A stretch of 64,000 bases of DNA from Hyphomicrobium_B sp001006785 (lineage in GTDB: Bacteria; Pseudomonadota; Alphaproteobacteria; Rhizobiales; Hyphomicrobiaceae). The stretch covers positions 930,001-994,000 of the forward strand of contig NZ_CDHO01000003.1 of assembly GCF_001006785.1 (NCBI RefSeq). Direction: 5' to 3'. Every line of letters begins with the position of its first letter. Positions within the stretch are counted from its first letter, which is position 1. The notes below the pieces were generated by a model. It was given only the letters and a program-made list of their open reading frames with translations, was not told the DNA's origin and made no database searches. Position numbers and translations under genes: made by a program. Below, piece by piece: positions 24,672 to 32,811 of the stretch.

Positions 24672-26144
24672 TTGATTTGTCACAAAAATTGCTGGCTCAA
24701 GGTTTATAGGCCGGATTTTGTGGATGCATTCGCTCTTTCCGAACTCGAGCTTCAACTTGTCGAGCAGGGAAACGAGGTCGAGAGCGCGGCCCGCACGCTG
24801 TTTCCCGCGGGAATACTTGTGGCAACATCTGGTGAGGACGCTGTCTGCCAGACACAGGAGCTTATGGCCAACGGGGCGACGATCTTTCAAGCGGCGTTTG
24901 CATCGGGCGACTTCTTCGTACGGTGTGATGTCATTTCTCCCGCTCCCGGCGGCGCCTGGGATCTCTTTGAGATCAAGGGCAACAACGCGCTCAAAGAAGG
25001 AAGCGAAGATCGTGATCACATTACCGATCTCACGTTCCAGGCGATTGTCGCCGAGCGCGCCGGTGTCACTCTGCGCAACCGCTCCATCGTCCTTTTGAAC
25101 AAGACCTACGTCCGATTCGGCGCATTGGCTGTCGACCGCCTTTTTGAGCAAACGGAATGTTCGCCGCTCGTCGCCACGAAACAAGCGGATACGGTGCGGG
25201 CAATGGATGAAGCCCTCGTGTATCTCGAGCAAACGGACGAGCCTCAAGGCGGATGCGATTGCCACTATAAAGGACGCAGCCGCCAGTGCAGCACCTTTCC
25301 CTATTCGCATGCAGACGTCCCGGCCTATTCCGTGCACGACATCGTTCGTATCGGCGCCAGCAAGAAGAAGCTCGCCGACCTCGTCGATCGCGGGATATTC
25401 ACGCTAGCAGAAGTTCCTGAGGATTTTGCCCTGAGCGACGCGCAGAAAAATCAGGTCAATGTCGCCAAGACCGGCCAGCCCATCATCAGTGGAGCGCCCA
25501 TCCGTGAAGCTCTTCACTCTTACCAGTGGCCGCTTTATTTCTTTGACTACGAGACGTTTGCGCCGGCGATCCCGATGTTCGATGGCTACGGGCCCTATCG
25601 GCGCATCCCCTTTCAATTCTCGCTGCACGTTCTGACCGCTCCGGAGGCTGAGCCTGCGCACTTTGAATTTCTGCATGAAGAGCTGAGCGATCCGACGGCA
25701 GACGTCGTTCGCTTGCTCGACGAACGTATCGGACCCGATGGCTCGGTCATCGTCTGGTATGCGCCGTTCGAGCGTGGCGTGAACGCGGAGATGATGGCGC
25801 GGCGCCCTGACCTGGCGCCCGTACTCGCGCGGATCAACGGACAAATCCGGGATCTGCGGGATATCTTTGTAGACCAGCATTATGTGCATCAAGGCTTCAA
25901 GGGCAGCACGTCGATCAAAGCTGTGCTGCCGGTTCTTGCCCCGGATCTCAGCTACGAGCATCTCGATATCCAGAACGGCGGGACGGCTTCCGCCCGATGG
26001 ATCGAAATGGTCACGACGACGGACGGCGATCGCCGCCGCGCAATATCTGACGCTCTCAGAGCTTATTGCAGGCTCGATACCTTCGCCATGTACGCGATCT
26101 GGAAGGAGCTTAACGCGATCGCCTTGACGCAGCAGCCGAGTTGA
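24672..26144 (+). CDS. DUF2779 protein: Cas4-like nuclease plus 3'-5' exonuclease-like domain
   Basis: A two-domain protein of about 490 residues. The N-terminal part has a PD-(D/E)XK core with Asp86 and the EIK triad (Glu100, Lys102), together with an N-terminal Cys (CHKNCWLK) and CDCHYKGRSRQC (195-206). This is the arrangement of Cas4/RecB-like nucleases with a cysteine cluster, probably Fe-S. The C-terminal DUF2779 domain begins at FFDYETFAP (DYE, 292-294), the first motif of a DEDD/RNase-H-like exonuclease, and ends with AYCRLDTFAM. The TTG at 24672 is the first conventional start, but the family's N-terminal helix (LLITKTIFLDYL) is encoded just upstream in frame from 24639, so translation may begin at CTG or ATT there. 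It lies 112 bases before the SIR2 gene on the same strand. Confidence 0.7.
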   Translation: MICHKNCWLKVYRPDFVDAFALSELELQLVEQGNEVESAARTLFPAGILVATSGEDAVCQTQELMANGATIFQAAFASGDFFVRCDVISPAPGGAWDLFEIKGNNALKEGSEDRDHITDLTFQAIVAERAGVTLRNRSIVLLNKTYVRFGALAVDRLFEQTECSPLVATKQADTVRAMDEALVYLEQTDEPQGGCDCHYKGRSRQCSTFPYSHADVPAYSVHDIVRIGASKKKLADLVDRGIFTLAEVPEDFALSDAQKNQVNVAKTGQPIISGAPIREALHSYQWPLYFFDYETFAPAIPMFDGYGPYRRIPFQFSLHVLTAPEAEPAHFEFLHEELSDPTADVVRLLDERIGPDGSVIVWYAPFERGVNAEMMARRPDLAPVLARINGQIRDLRDIFVDQHYVHQGFKGSTSIKAVLPVLAPDLSYEHLDIQNGGTASARWIEMVTTTDGDRRRAISDALRAYCRLDTFAMYAIWKELNAIALTQQPS

Positions 26145-26256
26145 CGGGCTTCGATTTGCCGGGGGAGGGAAGAATGCCTTTGTCTTGCCAATCATTCGAA
26201 CGCTTCTAACGCCGAGTAGCGCCGAACCCGTCTTAAGAGAGACGGTGATATGAGGT

Positions 26257-27525
26257 TTGCTTTCATTCTCCCCCATTTCATTGGAATGGATTGCCTTGGA
26301 AACGGTTCATAATCCCGATCGGTTCATGGCGGACTTGCGCCAAATCCTCTCGCAGGGGCGCAAGAGGATCGCGTTGCTCGTCGGCGCCGGCGCGCCGCTC
26401 GCAATCAGGATCGGGAAAGACGGACACCTGTCGGAGACCGGTCAAGCCTTGATCCCGGGCGTCGATGAATTGACCAAGAAAGCGGTCGCGGGCCTCAAAG
26501 GGGGAAACCTTGCCGCCGCGACTGCGATCATCGACAGTATCGGGGCTGGCGCCAATATCGAGGCTGTTCTGACGAAAGTCCGATTGCTCGAGATGGCGCT
26601 CGGCACAACAAAGATAAGCGGGCTCGACGGCAAGGGCTATCAACTGTTGGGGGAGGAGATTTGCAAGAATATCGGAAAGATCGTCTCCGCGACATTACCT
26701 TCTGGGCGAACCGGATATTCCGAACTCGTGTCCTGGGTGAGCGGCACGCTGCGGGCCCATGCGGTCGAGATTTTTACGACCAATTATGATCTCCTCTTCG
26801 AAGAAGCGTTCGAACGCGTCAGGGCTCCCTACTTCGATGGATTTACCGGCGGTCATGCGCCTTTTTTCGATTCCGTCACCGTCGCTGGCGACGATCTTCC
26901 GCCTCGTTGGTCGAGACTTTGGAAGCTCCACGGTTCCATCGGTTGGGCGCTTGATAACGACGCGGTCGTGCGCGGACGCGGGCGGGACGCCACGCAGCTC
27001 GTCTATCCCGATCATCTCAAATACGATCTGACGCAGAAGCAACCTTATTCGGCGCTTTTCGAGCGTTTGAAGCAATTTCTCCTGACCCCCGATACGCTGA
27101 TGCTGGCCATTGGGTTCTCATTTCGCGATGCGCATGTTTGCGCCGTCCTCGGCGAAACCCTGGCGATGAATGCCAACAGTGCCGTCTTTGCCTTTCAGTT
27201 CGGGTCGCTCGATAATGAGGAAGCCGCGTCCCGCCTCGCCTACGATCACCCGAATCTTTCCGTCTATGCTTCCGACGGGGCCGTGATCAGCGGCGTTCCC
27301 GGAAAATGGCGACCGGGCGAACCGCCAAAGAATTGGGAAGAAATCCGCGCGAGTTTCTGGGGCCAGCGTAACTCCGGGGAACCACCGCTTTTCTTGCTTG
27401 GGGACTTTGCCCGCTTTACCCGCTTCTGTGCCCTTGCCCAGGCCACGGATCTTTCTCTCCCGGGCGCACCGGAACCTCCCGGCGTCGACGGCCCATCTCA
27501 AGCGCTTACGGAAGCCCCCCAGTGA
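26257..27525 (+). CDS. SIR2-domain NADase-like protein of a SIR2-HerA system
   Basis: A 422-residue SIR2 family protein. NAD-binding GAGAP (43-47), TTNYD with the catalytic-type Asn (174-178) and KLHGS with the catalytic-type His (223-227) are intact, consistent with NAD hydrolysis. SIR2 proteins paired with HerA ATPases are known anti-phage systems (SIR2-HerA, also called Nezha), in which the two assemble into a complex that depletes NAD and/or cuts DNA. The start is uncertain: TTG at 26257, 26281 or 26296, or ATG at 26326 just before ADLRQIL; the conserved region begins near residue 18. The stop overlaps the herA start by 4 bases. Confidence 0.85.
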   Translation: MLSFSPISLEWIALETVHNPDRFMADLRQILSQGRKRIALLVGAGAPLAIRIGKDGHLSETGQALIPGVDELTKKAVAGLKGGNLAAATAIIDSIGAGANIEAVLTKVRLLEMALGTTKISGLDGKGYQLLGEEICKNIGKIVSATLPSGRTGYSELVSWVSGTLRAHAVEIFTTNYDLLFEEAFERVRAPYFDGFTGGHAPFFDSVTVAGDDLPPRWSRLWKLHGSIGWALDNDAVVRGRGRDATQLVYPDHLKYDLTQKQPYSALFERLKQFLLTPDTLMLAIGFSFRDAHVCAVLGETLAMNANSAVFAFQFGSLDNEEAASRLAYDHPNLSVYASDGAVISGVPGKWRPGEPPKNWEEIRASFWGQRNSGEPPLFLLGDFARFTRFCALAQATDLSLPGAPEPPGVDGPSQALTEAPQ

Positions 27526-29369
27526 ACAGCAACGATCCGACATTCCTCGGGACCGTAAGTGCTGTTTCGGGCGCTTCCGTTTCCGTGCGGCTGGCGGAAT
27601 CGCTCGGTTCGGGATTGGCGATCATTGCCGGCCATACCTACCGCGTCGCCCAGGTCGGCAGTTTCGTTCGCATACCTCAGGGCTACCAACATCTTTACGG
27701 CGTCGTCTCTGAGGTCGGTGCGACCGCCGCACCTCAGCACCTCGATCTCGATGCCATCGCAACGGGCCGCTGGATGCGGGTCGAATTGGCAGGCGAAGCG
27801 ATCGGTGATCGCTTTGAACGGGGATTAAGCCAACACCCGAACATCGATGACACCGTCCATATTGTCACCGAAGGCGACCTGCGCCGGATCTATGGCGGCC
27901 AGGGCGATGATCAGATCGAGATCGGCCACCTGGCGAGCGCCGAAAATATCGCCGTGCGCCTCTCACTCGACAATCTCGTTACCCGCCATAGCGCCATTCT
28001 CGGTTCGACCGGATCGGGTAAATCCACGACCGTAGCCAGTCTTCTGAGGTCGATCGTCAAATCCGGCGACGGCAAGGGCGGGTCTCCCGCCGCGCGGATT
28101 CTGTTGCTCGATATACATGGGGAGTATGCTTCGGCACTCGCAGATATCGCGCGCGTCTACAGTGTTTCGCCCCAAACAAACGAATTGCCCCTGTTCGTCC
28201 CCTATTGGGCGCTGGAAGCGGGTGAGCTCTTGGATCTGTTAGTCGGCAGCTTGAGCGACAACCATGAAATCACCTTCACCGACAAGATCCAGGAGCTCAA
28301 GGAAAAGCGGCTAGCTCTCAAACCAATCGCCGGCGTCGATCCGGCCTCGCTGACCGTTGATACCCCGGTGCCGTTTAGCTTGAAGCAGCTCTGGTATGAA
28401 TTGATCGATTTCGAAACCATGACGTACACCGGCCCGCAAAGAGACGTGCCTGCGCTCGCCGCGCAAGGCAACGCCGACAAGCTGATGTCGCCGCGCTATC
28501 AACCGCATGCCATCGGCAGCGCCGGGCCTTACCTCAACACCGCGGCGAAGGGGATCCGGCGGCAATTGAACCTTCTGCGCTCCCGGCTTCTCGATCGCCG
28601 CTTTGACTTTATCCTGCATCCGGGGCCGTGGGAGCCTAACCTCAAAGGAGAGATCAAGCAGGACCTCCCGGAGCTGTTGCAGGGATGGCTCGGCCACGAT
28701 CGGCAGATCACGATCCTCGACCTTTCCAGCGTTCCGAGCACCGTTCTGGTTCGATTGATTAGTTCAATTCTGCGCATCGTCTATGAGGCGCTCTTTTGGA
28801 GCCGCGAAAAGACGGAGGGAGGAATCCTGCGTCCGCTTCTCGTCGTTATGGAAGAGGCTCACCGTTACCTCGGAGCGGGAGGCGACAGCGCTGCCTCCGA
28901 CATCGTCAAGCGGATCGCTAAAGAAGGACGGAAATACGGCGTCGGCGCCATGCTCGTCTCCCAGCGTCCGGCCGAGGTTGACGAAACGATTCTTTCGCAA
29001 TGTGGAACGCTCATCGCGTTACGATTGGCAAACCCCGCAGATCGAAGTCGGGTCAAAGGTGCGTTGCCCGATAATCTCGCCGGGCTCATGGATTTGCTGC
29101 CGGTCCTGCGGACCGGAGAAGCGATCATTGCCGGTGAGGCGGCAAGATTGCCGGTGCGATGTCGAGTAACGCTGCCTCGCGAGGAGTATCAGCCGAGGAG
29201 CGCAGACCCCAAGGTGACCGAAGCCTGGGCCAATCGCCGCGTTGCGGAAGGTTATGATCGTATGGTCGCCTCATGGCGTGCCCAGAGTACGAGAGCCGTC
29301 GCGAACAACCCGGTGATCGTGCGACAATCTGTTAAAGACTCTCCCGATGATCAAGGTGGCAAGGTATGA
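27522..29369 (+). CDS. herA: HerA-type hexameric ATPase/translocase of a SIR2-HerA system
   Basis: A 615-residue ATPase. An N-terminal HAS-barrel (about 1-90) precedes the RecA-like core with Walker A GSTGSGKST (161-169), Walker B LLVVMEEAH (439-447) and QRPAEVDETILSQCGT (481-496), the usual HerA sensor region. HerA ATPases are ring-shaped DNA translocases that partner with nucleases or, in defence operons, with SIR2 or DUF4297 effectors. It starts with GTG at 27522 inside the SIR2 stop (GTGA overlap) and ends overlapping the KTSC gene, so three proteins are made from one coupled message. Confidence 0.88.
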   Translation: MNSNDPTFLGTVSAVSGASVSVRLAESLGSGLAIIAGHTYRVAQVGSFVRIPQGYQHLYGVVSEVGATAAPQHLDLDAIATGRWMRVELAGEAIGDRFERGLSQHPNIDDTVHIVTEGDLRRIYGGQGDDQIEIGHLASAENIAVRLSLDNLVTRHSAILGSTGSGKSTTVASLLRSIVKSGDGKGGSPAARILLLDIHGEYASALADIARVYSVSPQTNELPLFVPYWALEAGELLDLLVGSLSDNHEITFTDKIQELKEKRLALKPIAGVDPASLTVDTPVPFSLKQLWYELIDFETMTYTGPQRDVPALAAQGNADKLMSPRYQPHAIGSAGPYLNTAAKGIRRQLNLLRSRLLDRRFDFILHPGPWEPNLKGEIKQDLPELLQGWLGHDRQITILDLSSVPSTVLVRLISSILRIVYEALFWSREKTEGGILRPLLVVMEEAHRYLGAGGDSAASDIVKRIAKEGRKYGVGAMLVSQRPAEVDETILSQCGTLIALRLANPADRSRVKGALPDNLAGLMDLLPVLRTGEAIIAGEAARLPVRCRVTLPREEYQPRSADPKVTEAWANRRVAEGYDRMVASWRAQSTRAVANNPVIVRQSVKDSPDDQGGKV

Positions 29370-29578
29370 ATCGCGAATACGTATCATCAACCAATATCGC
29401 GTCCATTGGGTACGACGAGCCGACACAGACGCTTGAGGTCGAGTTCACCAACGGCTCGGTTTATCAATATTACAACGTTGGCGTGGGACTCTATGAGCAG
29501 TTCAAGGAAGCTCCGTCGAAAGGCCAGTTTCTGAACGCCTATATTCGGACCGCCTATCCTTACTCACGCGTCGGCTGA
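29366..29578 (+). CDS. KTSC-domain small protein
   Basis: A 70-residue single-domain protein. The pattern SSTNIASIGYDEPTQTLEVEFTNGSVYQYYNVGVGLYEQF, then APSKGQFLNAYIRTAYPYSRV, matches KTSC domains, small proteins of unknown mechanism. Its ATG overlaps the HerA stop by 4 bases (ATGA), making it the third coupled gene of the cassette. KTSC domains are also found fused to or near lysyl-tRNA synthetase-like and phage proteins, so a binding role, such as sensing or inhibiting the complex, is possible but not shown. Confidence 0.8.
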   Translation: MNREYVSSTNIASIGYDEPTQTLEVEFTNGSVYQYYNVGVGLYEQFKEAPSKGQFLNAYIRTAYPYSRVG

Positions 29579-30202
29579 ACGCATTTTTTCCATCTTGTCT
29601 GGCCCGGAGAAGCCGCCAGCGCAAGAGACCCAGGCTAAACCGCGGCTCGATCGGGCCACGTTCCACTTCAATCTGCCGTACGAGATGCAGCCCTACTCGC
29701 GCAAGCCAAAATGCGCCTCGATGGGAATGAGCACTTCTGCTCGGGCACGCCACGGCACTGATTGACGAAGCCGGTTTCACAACTTTCCTAAAGTGTTCTT
29801 TAGTCTCTTCTGGGAGACTACGGCAGTTTGCACCAACGTGTTTTGGCGCTACGGCGCGTCACAACCCGCATGTCAAACAAAGCAATCGCTTGCCGTCATG
29901 CCCACTGGGCCAAGTGCGGTCCCTCATTTATCCGATTTCACTGCGGTAGTTTGCGGCGTACATAGGTCTGAGACGCTGGGGTGCCCGCTCCTTAACCAAA
30001 GGCAGACATCTGCCAACTCACACCGGGCCATTGATCTGCGTTCATCACAGATGTCTGCAATTGGGATTTAGCGGACGTTACGGCCGCACGGCTCGCATTT
30101 GGCGTTACATCCGCAATTGGCCCCAAAGCGACGTGAGCGTATCCGACAGAGATGTTCAGTTGTGGTGGAAGAATAGAAATAAAGACCGAATCCGTTTGTG
30201 CC
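29579..30202. other. Gene-poor stretch between the SIR2-HerA cassette and the resolvase
   Basis: No open frame here looks like a real protein; a 92-codon rightward frame at 29,793-30,071 has no recognisable motif. Around 30,060-30,110 runs such as TTTAGCGGACGTTA resemble degenerate repeats seen in rhizobial intergenic DNA, and TAGCGGACGT also occurs at 14,865-14,874 near the island's other end. Confidence 0.4.
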
Positions 30203-30772
30203 TTACGCGCACGTCTTTCTGCGATTTAAGATTGCGCGTCGCAAAGTCGACGACGAAACGTCTAGACGCCGAGCAGTTTCCGACAATTGGCAGCAACCTC
30301 CCTCTCGAACAAATGCTTCGACTTGAGCGCTGCTCAGCTTCGATGGTCGTCCGACTGTTGTGCCTCTTGCCCGTGCAGCCGCTATGCCAGCCTTGGTTCT
30401 TTCGCTGATGAGTGATCTCTCGAACTCGGCCAACGCACCCAGCATGTGAAACTGGAGCCGGCCGCCTGGTGTGCTCGTATCAATGGTATCCGAGATCGAC
30501 TTGAAGGCGATTGCGCCGTTCTCGAGATCGGTGATGAGTGAGATTAAATGCGATAGACTGCGCCCCAGTCTGTCGAGCTTCCACGTGACGAGGGTGTCAC
30601 CGGGCTTGAGCGAGGCGAAGGCATCGTCAAGGGCAGGCCTGCTTCTAAGGGCGCCGGAAAAGCCCTTGTCGCAAAACACCCTTTCACATCCCGCCTTCCG
30701 AAGTGCATCGATCTGCAGATCCAAATTCTGCTCTTCAGTTGAGACCCGAGCGTATCCAATCAACATTCCCAT
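30203..30772 (-). CDS. Serine recombinase, resolvase/invertase family
   Basis: A 189-residue small serine recombinase. The catalytic region starts MLIGYARVSTEEQNLDLQIDAL with Ser in ARVST, followed by LVTWKLDRLGRSLSHLI and the GALAEFERSLISERTKAGIAAARARG signature. A C-terminal helix-turn-helix (SETARRLDVSSSTLRRAI) completes it. Likely a transposon- or plasmid-type resolvase. I start it at the ATG at 30772 (MGMLIGYARVS); an upstream frame to 30811 is unconserved. Such enzymes do not usually integrate into tRNA 3' ends, so it is not the obvious island integrase. Confidence 0.9.
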   Translation of the reverse strand: MGMLIGYARVSTEEQNLDLQIDALRKAGCERVFCDKGFSGALRSRPALDDAFASLKPGDTLVTWKLDRLGRSLSHLISLITDLENGAIAFKSISDTIDTSTPGGRLQFHMLGALAEFERSLISERTKAGIAAARARGTTVGRPSKLSSAQVEAFVREGGCCQLSETARRLDVSSSTLRRAILNRRKTCA

Positions 30773-30835
30773 CGACCCGGCATGAGCAATTTGCCCGCGA
30801 GGGGCGTGCACCGAAGAAGGCAGTGGAAAAGTATC

Positions 30836-30856
30836 AAAAAGGGTCCTTTTTGCTCG
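30836..30856 (-). promoter_or_regulatory. Palindromic motif upstream of the resolvase (copy 2)
   Basis: AAAAAGGGTCCTTTTTGCTC on the plus strand, with a self-complementary AAAAAGG..CCTTTTT core. It lies about 64 bases before the resolvase start and closely matches 19,921-19,940 upstream of the HTH-like gene. It could be a binding site for the resolvase or a small regulator. Confidence 0.45.
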
Positions 30857-31030
30857 ATTACTGAGGAGTGGTTTCTGACGAAGCCAACCGCCCGCAAATC
30901 CAAGATACGTGTGCTGCTAACCATCATGCAATGAAGCTGCAACAAAAACGACCGTTTTTGCGCAATGGGCCTCGCGGCCGATCTTTATGCAGCAAGCTAT
31001 TCGATGCCATTCCAACAGTTGTGGGGAAGC

Positions 31031-31330
31031 ATGCGGCTTAAAAATTCCAATCGGCCAGGGCGTTCCTCGGGTCCGAGTAAAACGCACATTGCGATCGAAG
31101 AAATAAAGGCGCGATTAGAAGACAAGCGGCAGCCGGCTGTCTTCCTGTCGGCAAGAGACGTGGTACGCCGTACAACTCTTAGCCGTGCTCAAATCTATCG
31201 AATGGTTTCTCAGGGCACCTTTCCCAATCCCGTCGCGGTGTCTCCAGGGCGACGCGTTTGGGTTGATGCAGAGGTCAGTGAGTGGATGAAGAAGATAGTC
31301 GATGAGCGAACTTATGGTTGGCCTTCCTAA
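31031..31330 (+). CDS. AlpA-type phage/island regulatory protein
   Basis: A 99-residue protein with an AlpA/excisionase-like helix-turn-helix: FLSARDVVRRTTLSRAQIYRMV, then SQGTFPNPVAVSPGRRVWVD and AEVSEWMKKIV. AlpA proteins activate excision of cryptic prophages or act as recombination directionality factors. I start it at the ATG at 31031 because a GGGGA motif lies just before it; the upstream frame from 30965 is unconserved. Its position next to the right attachment repeat suits a directionality factor. Confidence 0.8.
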   Translation: MRLKNSNRPGRSSGPSKTHIAIEEIKARLEDKRQPAVFLSARDVVRRTTLSRAQIYRMVSQGTFPNPVAVSPGRRVWVDAEVSEWMKKIVDERTYGWPS

Positions 31331-31473
31331 CTCGCGAGCGGCAACTTGATGACAAGCTCACTATCGGGATAGGAGGCATCGGAATGCTCTGAAAATCTCG
31401 CCTCTACAACCATATTTTTTTCGTCTAACTATATGCTTGGAATAACAATTTGAGTGGGACTAGGAGAGGGACC

Positions 31474-31506
31474 ATTTAAACAATAAAAATTCATTATTGT
31501 TTAAAT
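31474..31506. repeat. Perfect inverted repeat near attR
   Basis: Arms 31,474-31,486 and 31,494-31,506 (ATTTAAACAATAA and its reverse complement) are 13 bases each, separated by a 7-base loop. It ends 18 bases before the attR repeat. In this position it could be an arm-type recombinase or directionality-factor site, or an AT-rich terminator of the alpA gene. Confidence 0.6.
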
Positions 31507-31523
31507 TCAACGACTTAGAGAGC

Positions 31524-31549
31524 GGGTTCCAATCCCTCCCTCTCCGCCA
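31524..31549 (+). repeat. Right attachment-site repeat (attR)
   Basis: A copy of the last 26 bases of the tRNA-Ser at 14,486-14,511 with one mismatch, in direct orientation and without the rest of a tRNA. It sets the island's right boundary and gives an insert of 17,038 bases between the ends of the two copies. Confidence 0.88.
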
Positions 31550-31748
31550 AATACCGCTGATTGAATAATTCGGCGCGCGTTGCCGCTGAACGTCGCCGAT
31601 GATGCTTCCCGCGGGGCGCTCGCCGACGAGCGCATAACTCAAGCTGCTCCAGCACGGCTTTCATTCCCGCCCGATCAACTCAGAGCGTCCATCAAAGCTG
31701 GAAGAATAAAAGGCTAGTGAAGTGAAAGCGGAATGCGCTTCACCGCCG

Positions 31749-31767
31749 CCGCTCCGAAAAGGAGCGG
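31749..31767 (-). terminator. Hairpin downstream of etfA
   Basis: A perfect 7-bp stem (CCGCTCC / GGAGCGG) with a 5-base loop, about 75 bases after the etfA stop on the leftward strand. No T-run follows, so termination here is only probable. Confidence 0.4.
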
Positions 31768-31843
31768 GATCTCGTATCCAAAAACTCGCTTATGCCGGAG
31801 CCTCAATTCCCCCGTCGCCCGGCAACCTTCATCTTCGCCATAA

Positions 31844-32809
31844 TCAGTTGAATTGTGCTTCGAGCTCCTTTGCGAATTCGAAGATGTCCATGCAGACGCC
31901 GTAGGTCGCGACGTTGAAGATCGGCGCTTCCGGATCGGTGTTGACGGCGATGATGGTGTCGACGTGCTTCATGCCGTAGAGGTGCTGCACGGCGCCTGAG
32001 ATGCCGAGCGCGACGTAGACTTTGCAGGCGCTCGCGACCTTGCCGGATTGCCCGACCTGATGCGGCTTCGGCAGCCATCCGGAATCGACGATCGGGCGCG
32101 AGCAGCCGAACGTGAAGCCGAGCCGGTCGGCGAGCCCTTCGAAGCGCGGGAGGTTGTCTTTTTCCTGGATGCCGCGGCCGACGGAGAGAATGTATTCGGC
32201 TTTCGCGATATCGATGTTCGACTGCGGCGCTTCGATGTAGCCCGTGTGCTGCATGCTCTCGGAGGCCTGGATGAGATTGGGCTCGATCGCCGTGCGCTTG
32301 GCGCTGCCTTTGGCGTCGGGCACCGGATACGTCGCGCCGCGAAGCGCCAGCACGACGATCTTGCGGTCCGGGAACGCCACCTCGAGGTTGACCTTGTTGC
32401 CGTAGGCGCCGCGCGTCGCGGTCAGGCCGGTGGCGTCGGCCGAAAGCGCCAGCACGTCGCTCGCAAAGCCCGCGCCGAGCCGCGCCGCGATGGCCGCCGC
32501 GAGCGCCATGCCGTTGACGGTATGGCCGAGCAGGATCAGCTCGGGCTGGTACGTCTTGCCGAGTTCCAGAACGCACTCTTCATAGACGTGCGGATCGAAG
32601 TGATCGGCCGGCGCCTTGACCTGCACGATCTCGTCGACGCCCGCGAGGTCGAGCGAGTCGGCGATCGCGCCGATGTCGTTGCCGATGACGGCGACGACGA
32701 CCGGACCGCCGAGGCCCGCCTTCACCTGCTGCGCCGCCCCGATCGCTTCCCGGGTGATGTCGCGAACCACGCCGTTCAGATGTTCGGCGACGATGAGAAT
32801 GCCGGCCAT
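31844..32809 (-). CDS. etfA: Electron transfer flavoprotein alpha subunit
   Basis: A 321-residue EtfA. The N-terminal domain starts MAGILIVAEHLNG; the C-terminal FAD domain shows VGRGIQ, SRPIVDSGWLP and HQVGQSGKVA, then YVALGISGAVQH, SNID and VNTDPEAPIF. It forms the FAD-carrying subunit of ETF, the acceptor of dimethylamine dehydrogenase and acyl-CoA dehydrogenases. It follows the EtfB-containing fusion gene by 2 bases, so the two are one operon and EtfA would pair with the EtfB domain of the fusion. Confidence 0.95.
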   Translation of the reverse strand: MAGILIVAEHLNGVVRDITREAIGAAQQVKAGLGGPVVVAVIGNDIGAIADSLDLAGVDEIVQVKAPADHFDPHVYEECVLELGKTYQPELILLGHTVNGMALAAAIAARLGAGFASDVLALSADATGLTATRGAYGNKVNLEVAFPDRKIVVLALRGATYPVPDAKGSAKRTAIEPNLIQASESMQHTGYIEAPQSNIDIAKAEYILSVGRGIQEKDNLPRFEGLADRLGFTFGCSRPIVDSGWLPKPHQVGQSGKVASACKVYVALGISGAVQHLYGMKHVDTIIAVNTDPEAPIFNVATYGVCMDIFEFAKELEAQFN

Positions 32810-32811
32810 GA

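Larger units (their letters stand above)
31331..31843. other. Right island flank and junction with the core
   Basis: 31,331-31,523 is AT-rich island DNA with the inverted repeat described separately, then the attR repeat. From 31,550 to 31,843 the sequence returns to core composition and holds a hairpin downstream of etfA. No gene is supported here. Confidence 0.5.

Noticed and set aside
29793..30071. A 92-codon frame between the KTSC gene and the resolvase
   Set aside because: No start-site signal, no recognisable motif, and it overlaps repeat-like sequence.
30203..30811. Resolvase considered as the island integrase
   Set aside because: Small serine resolvases do not normally integrate at tRNA 3' ends; the attachment repeat is typical of tyrosine integrases.
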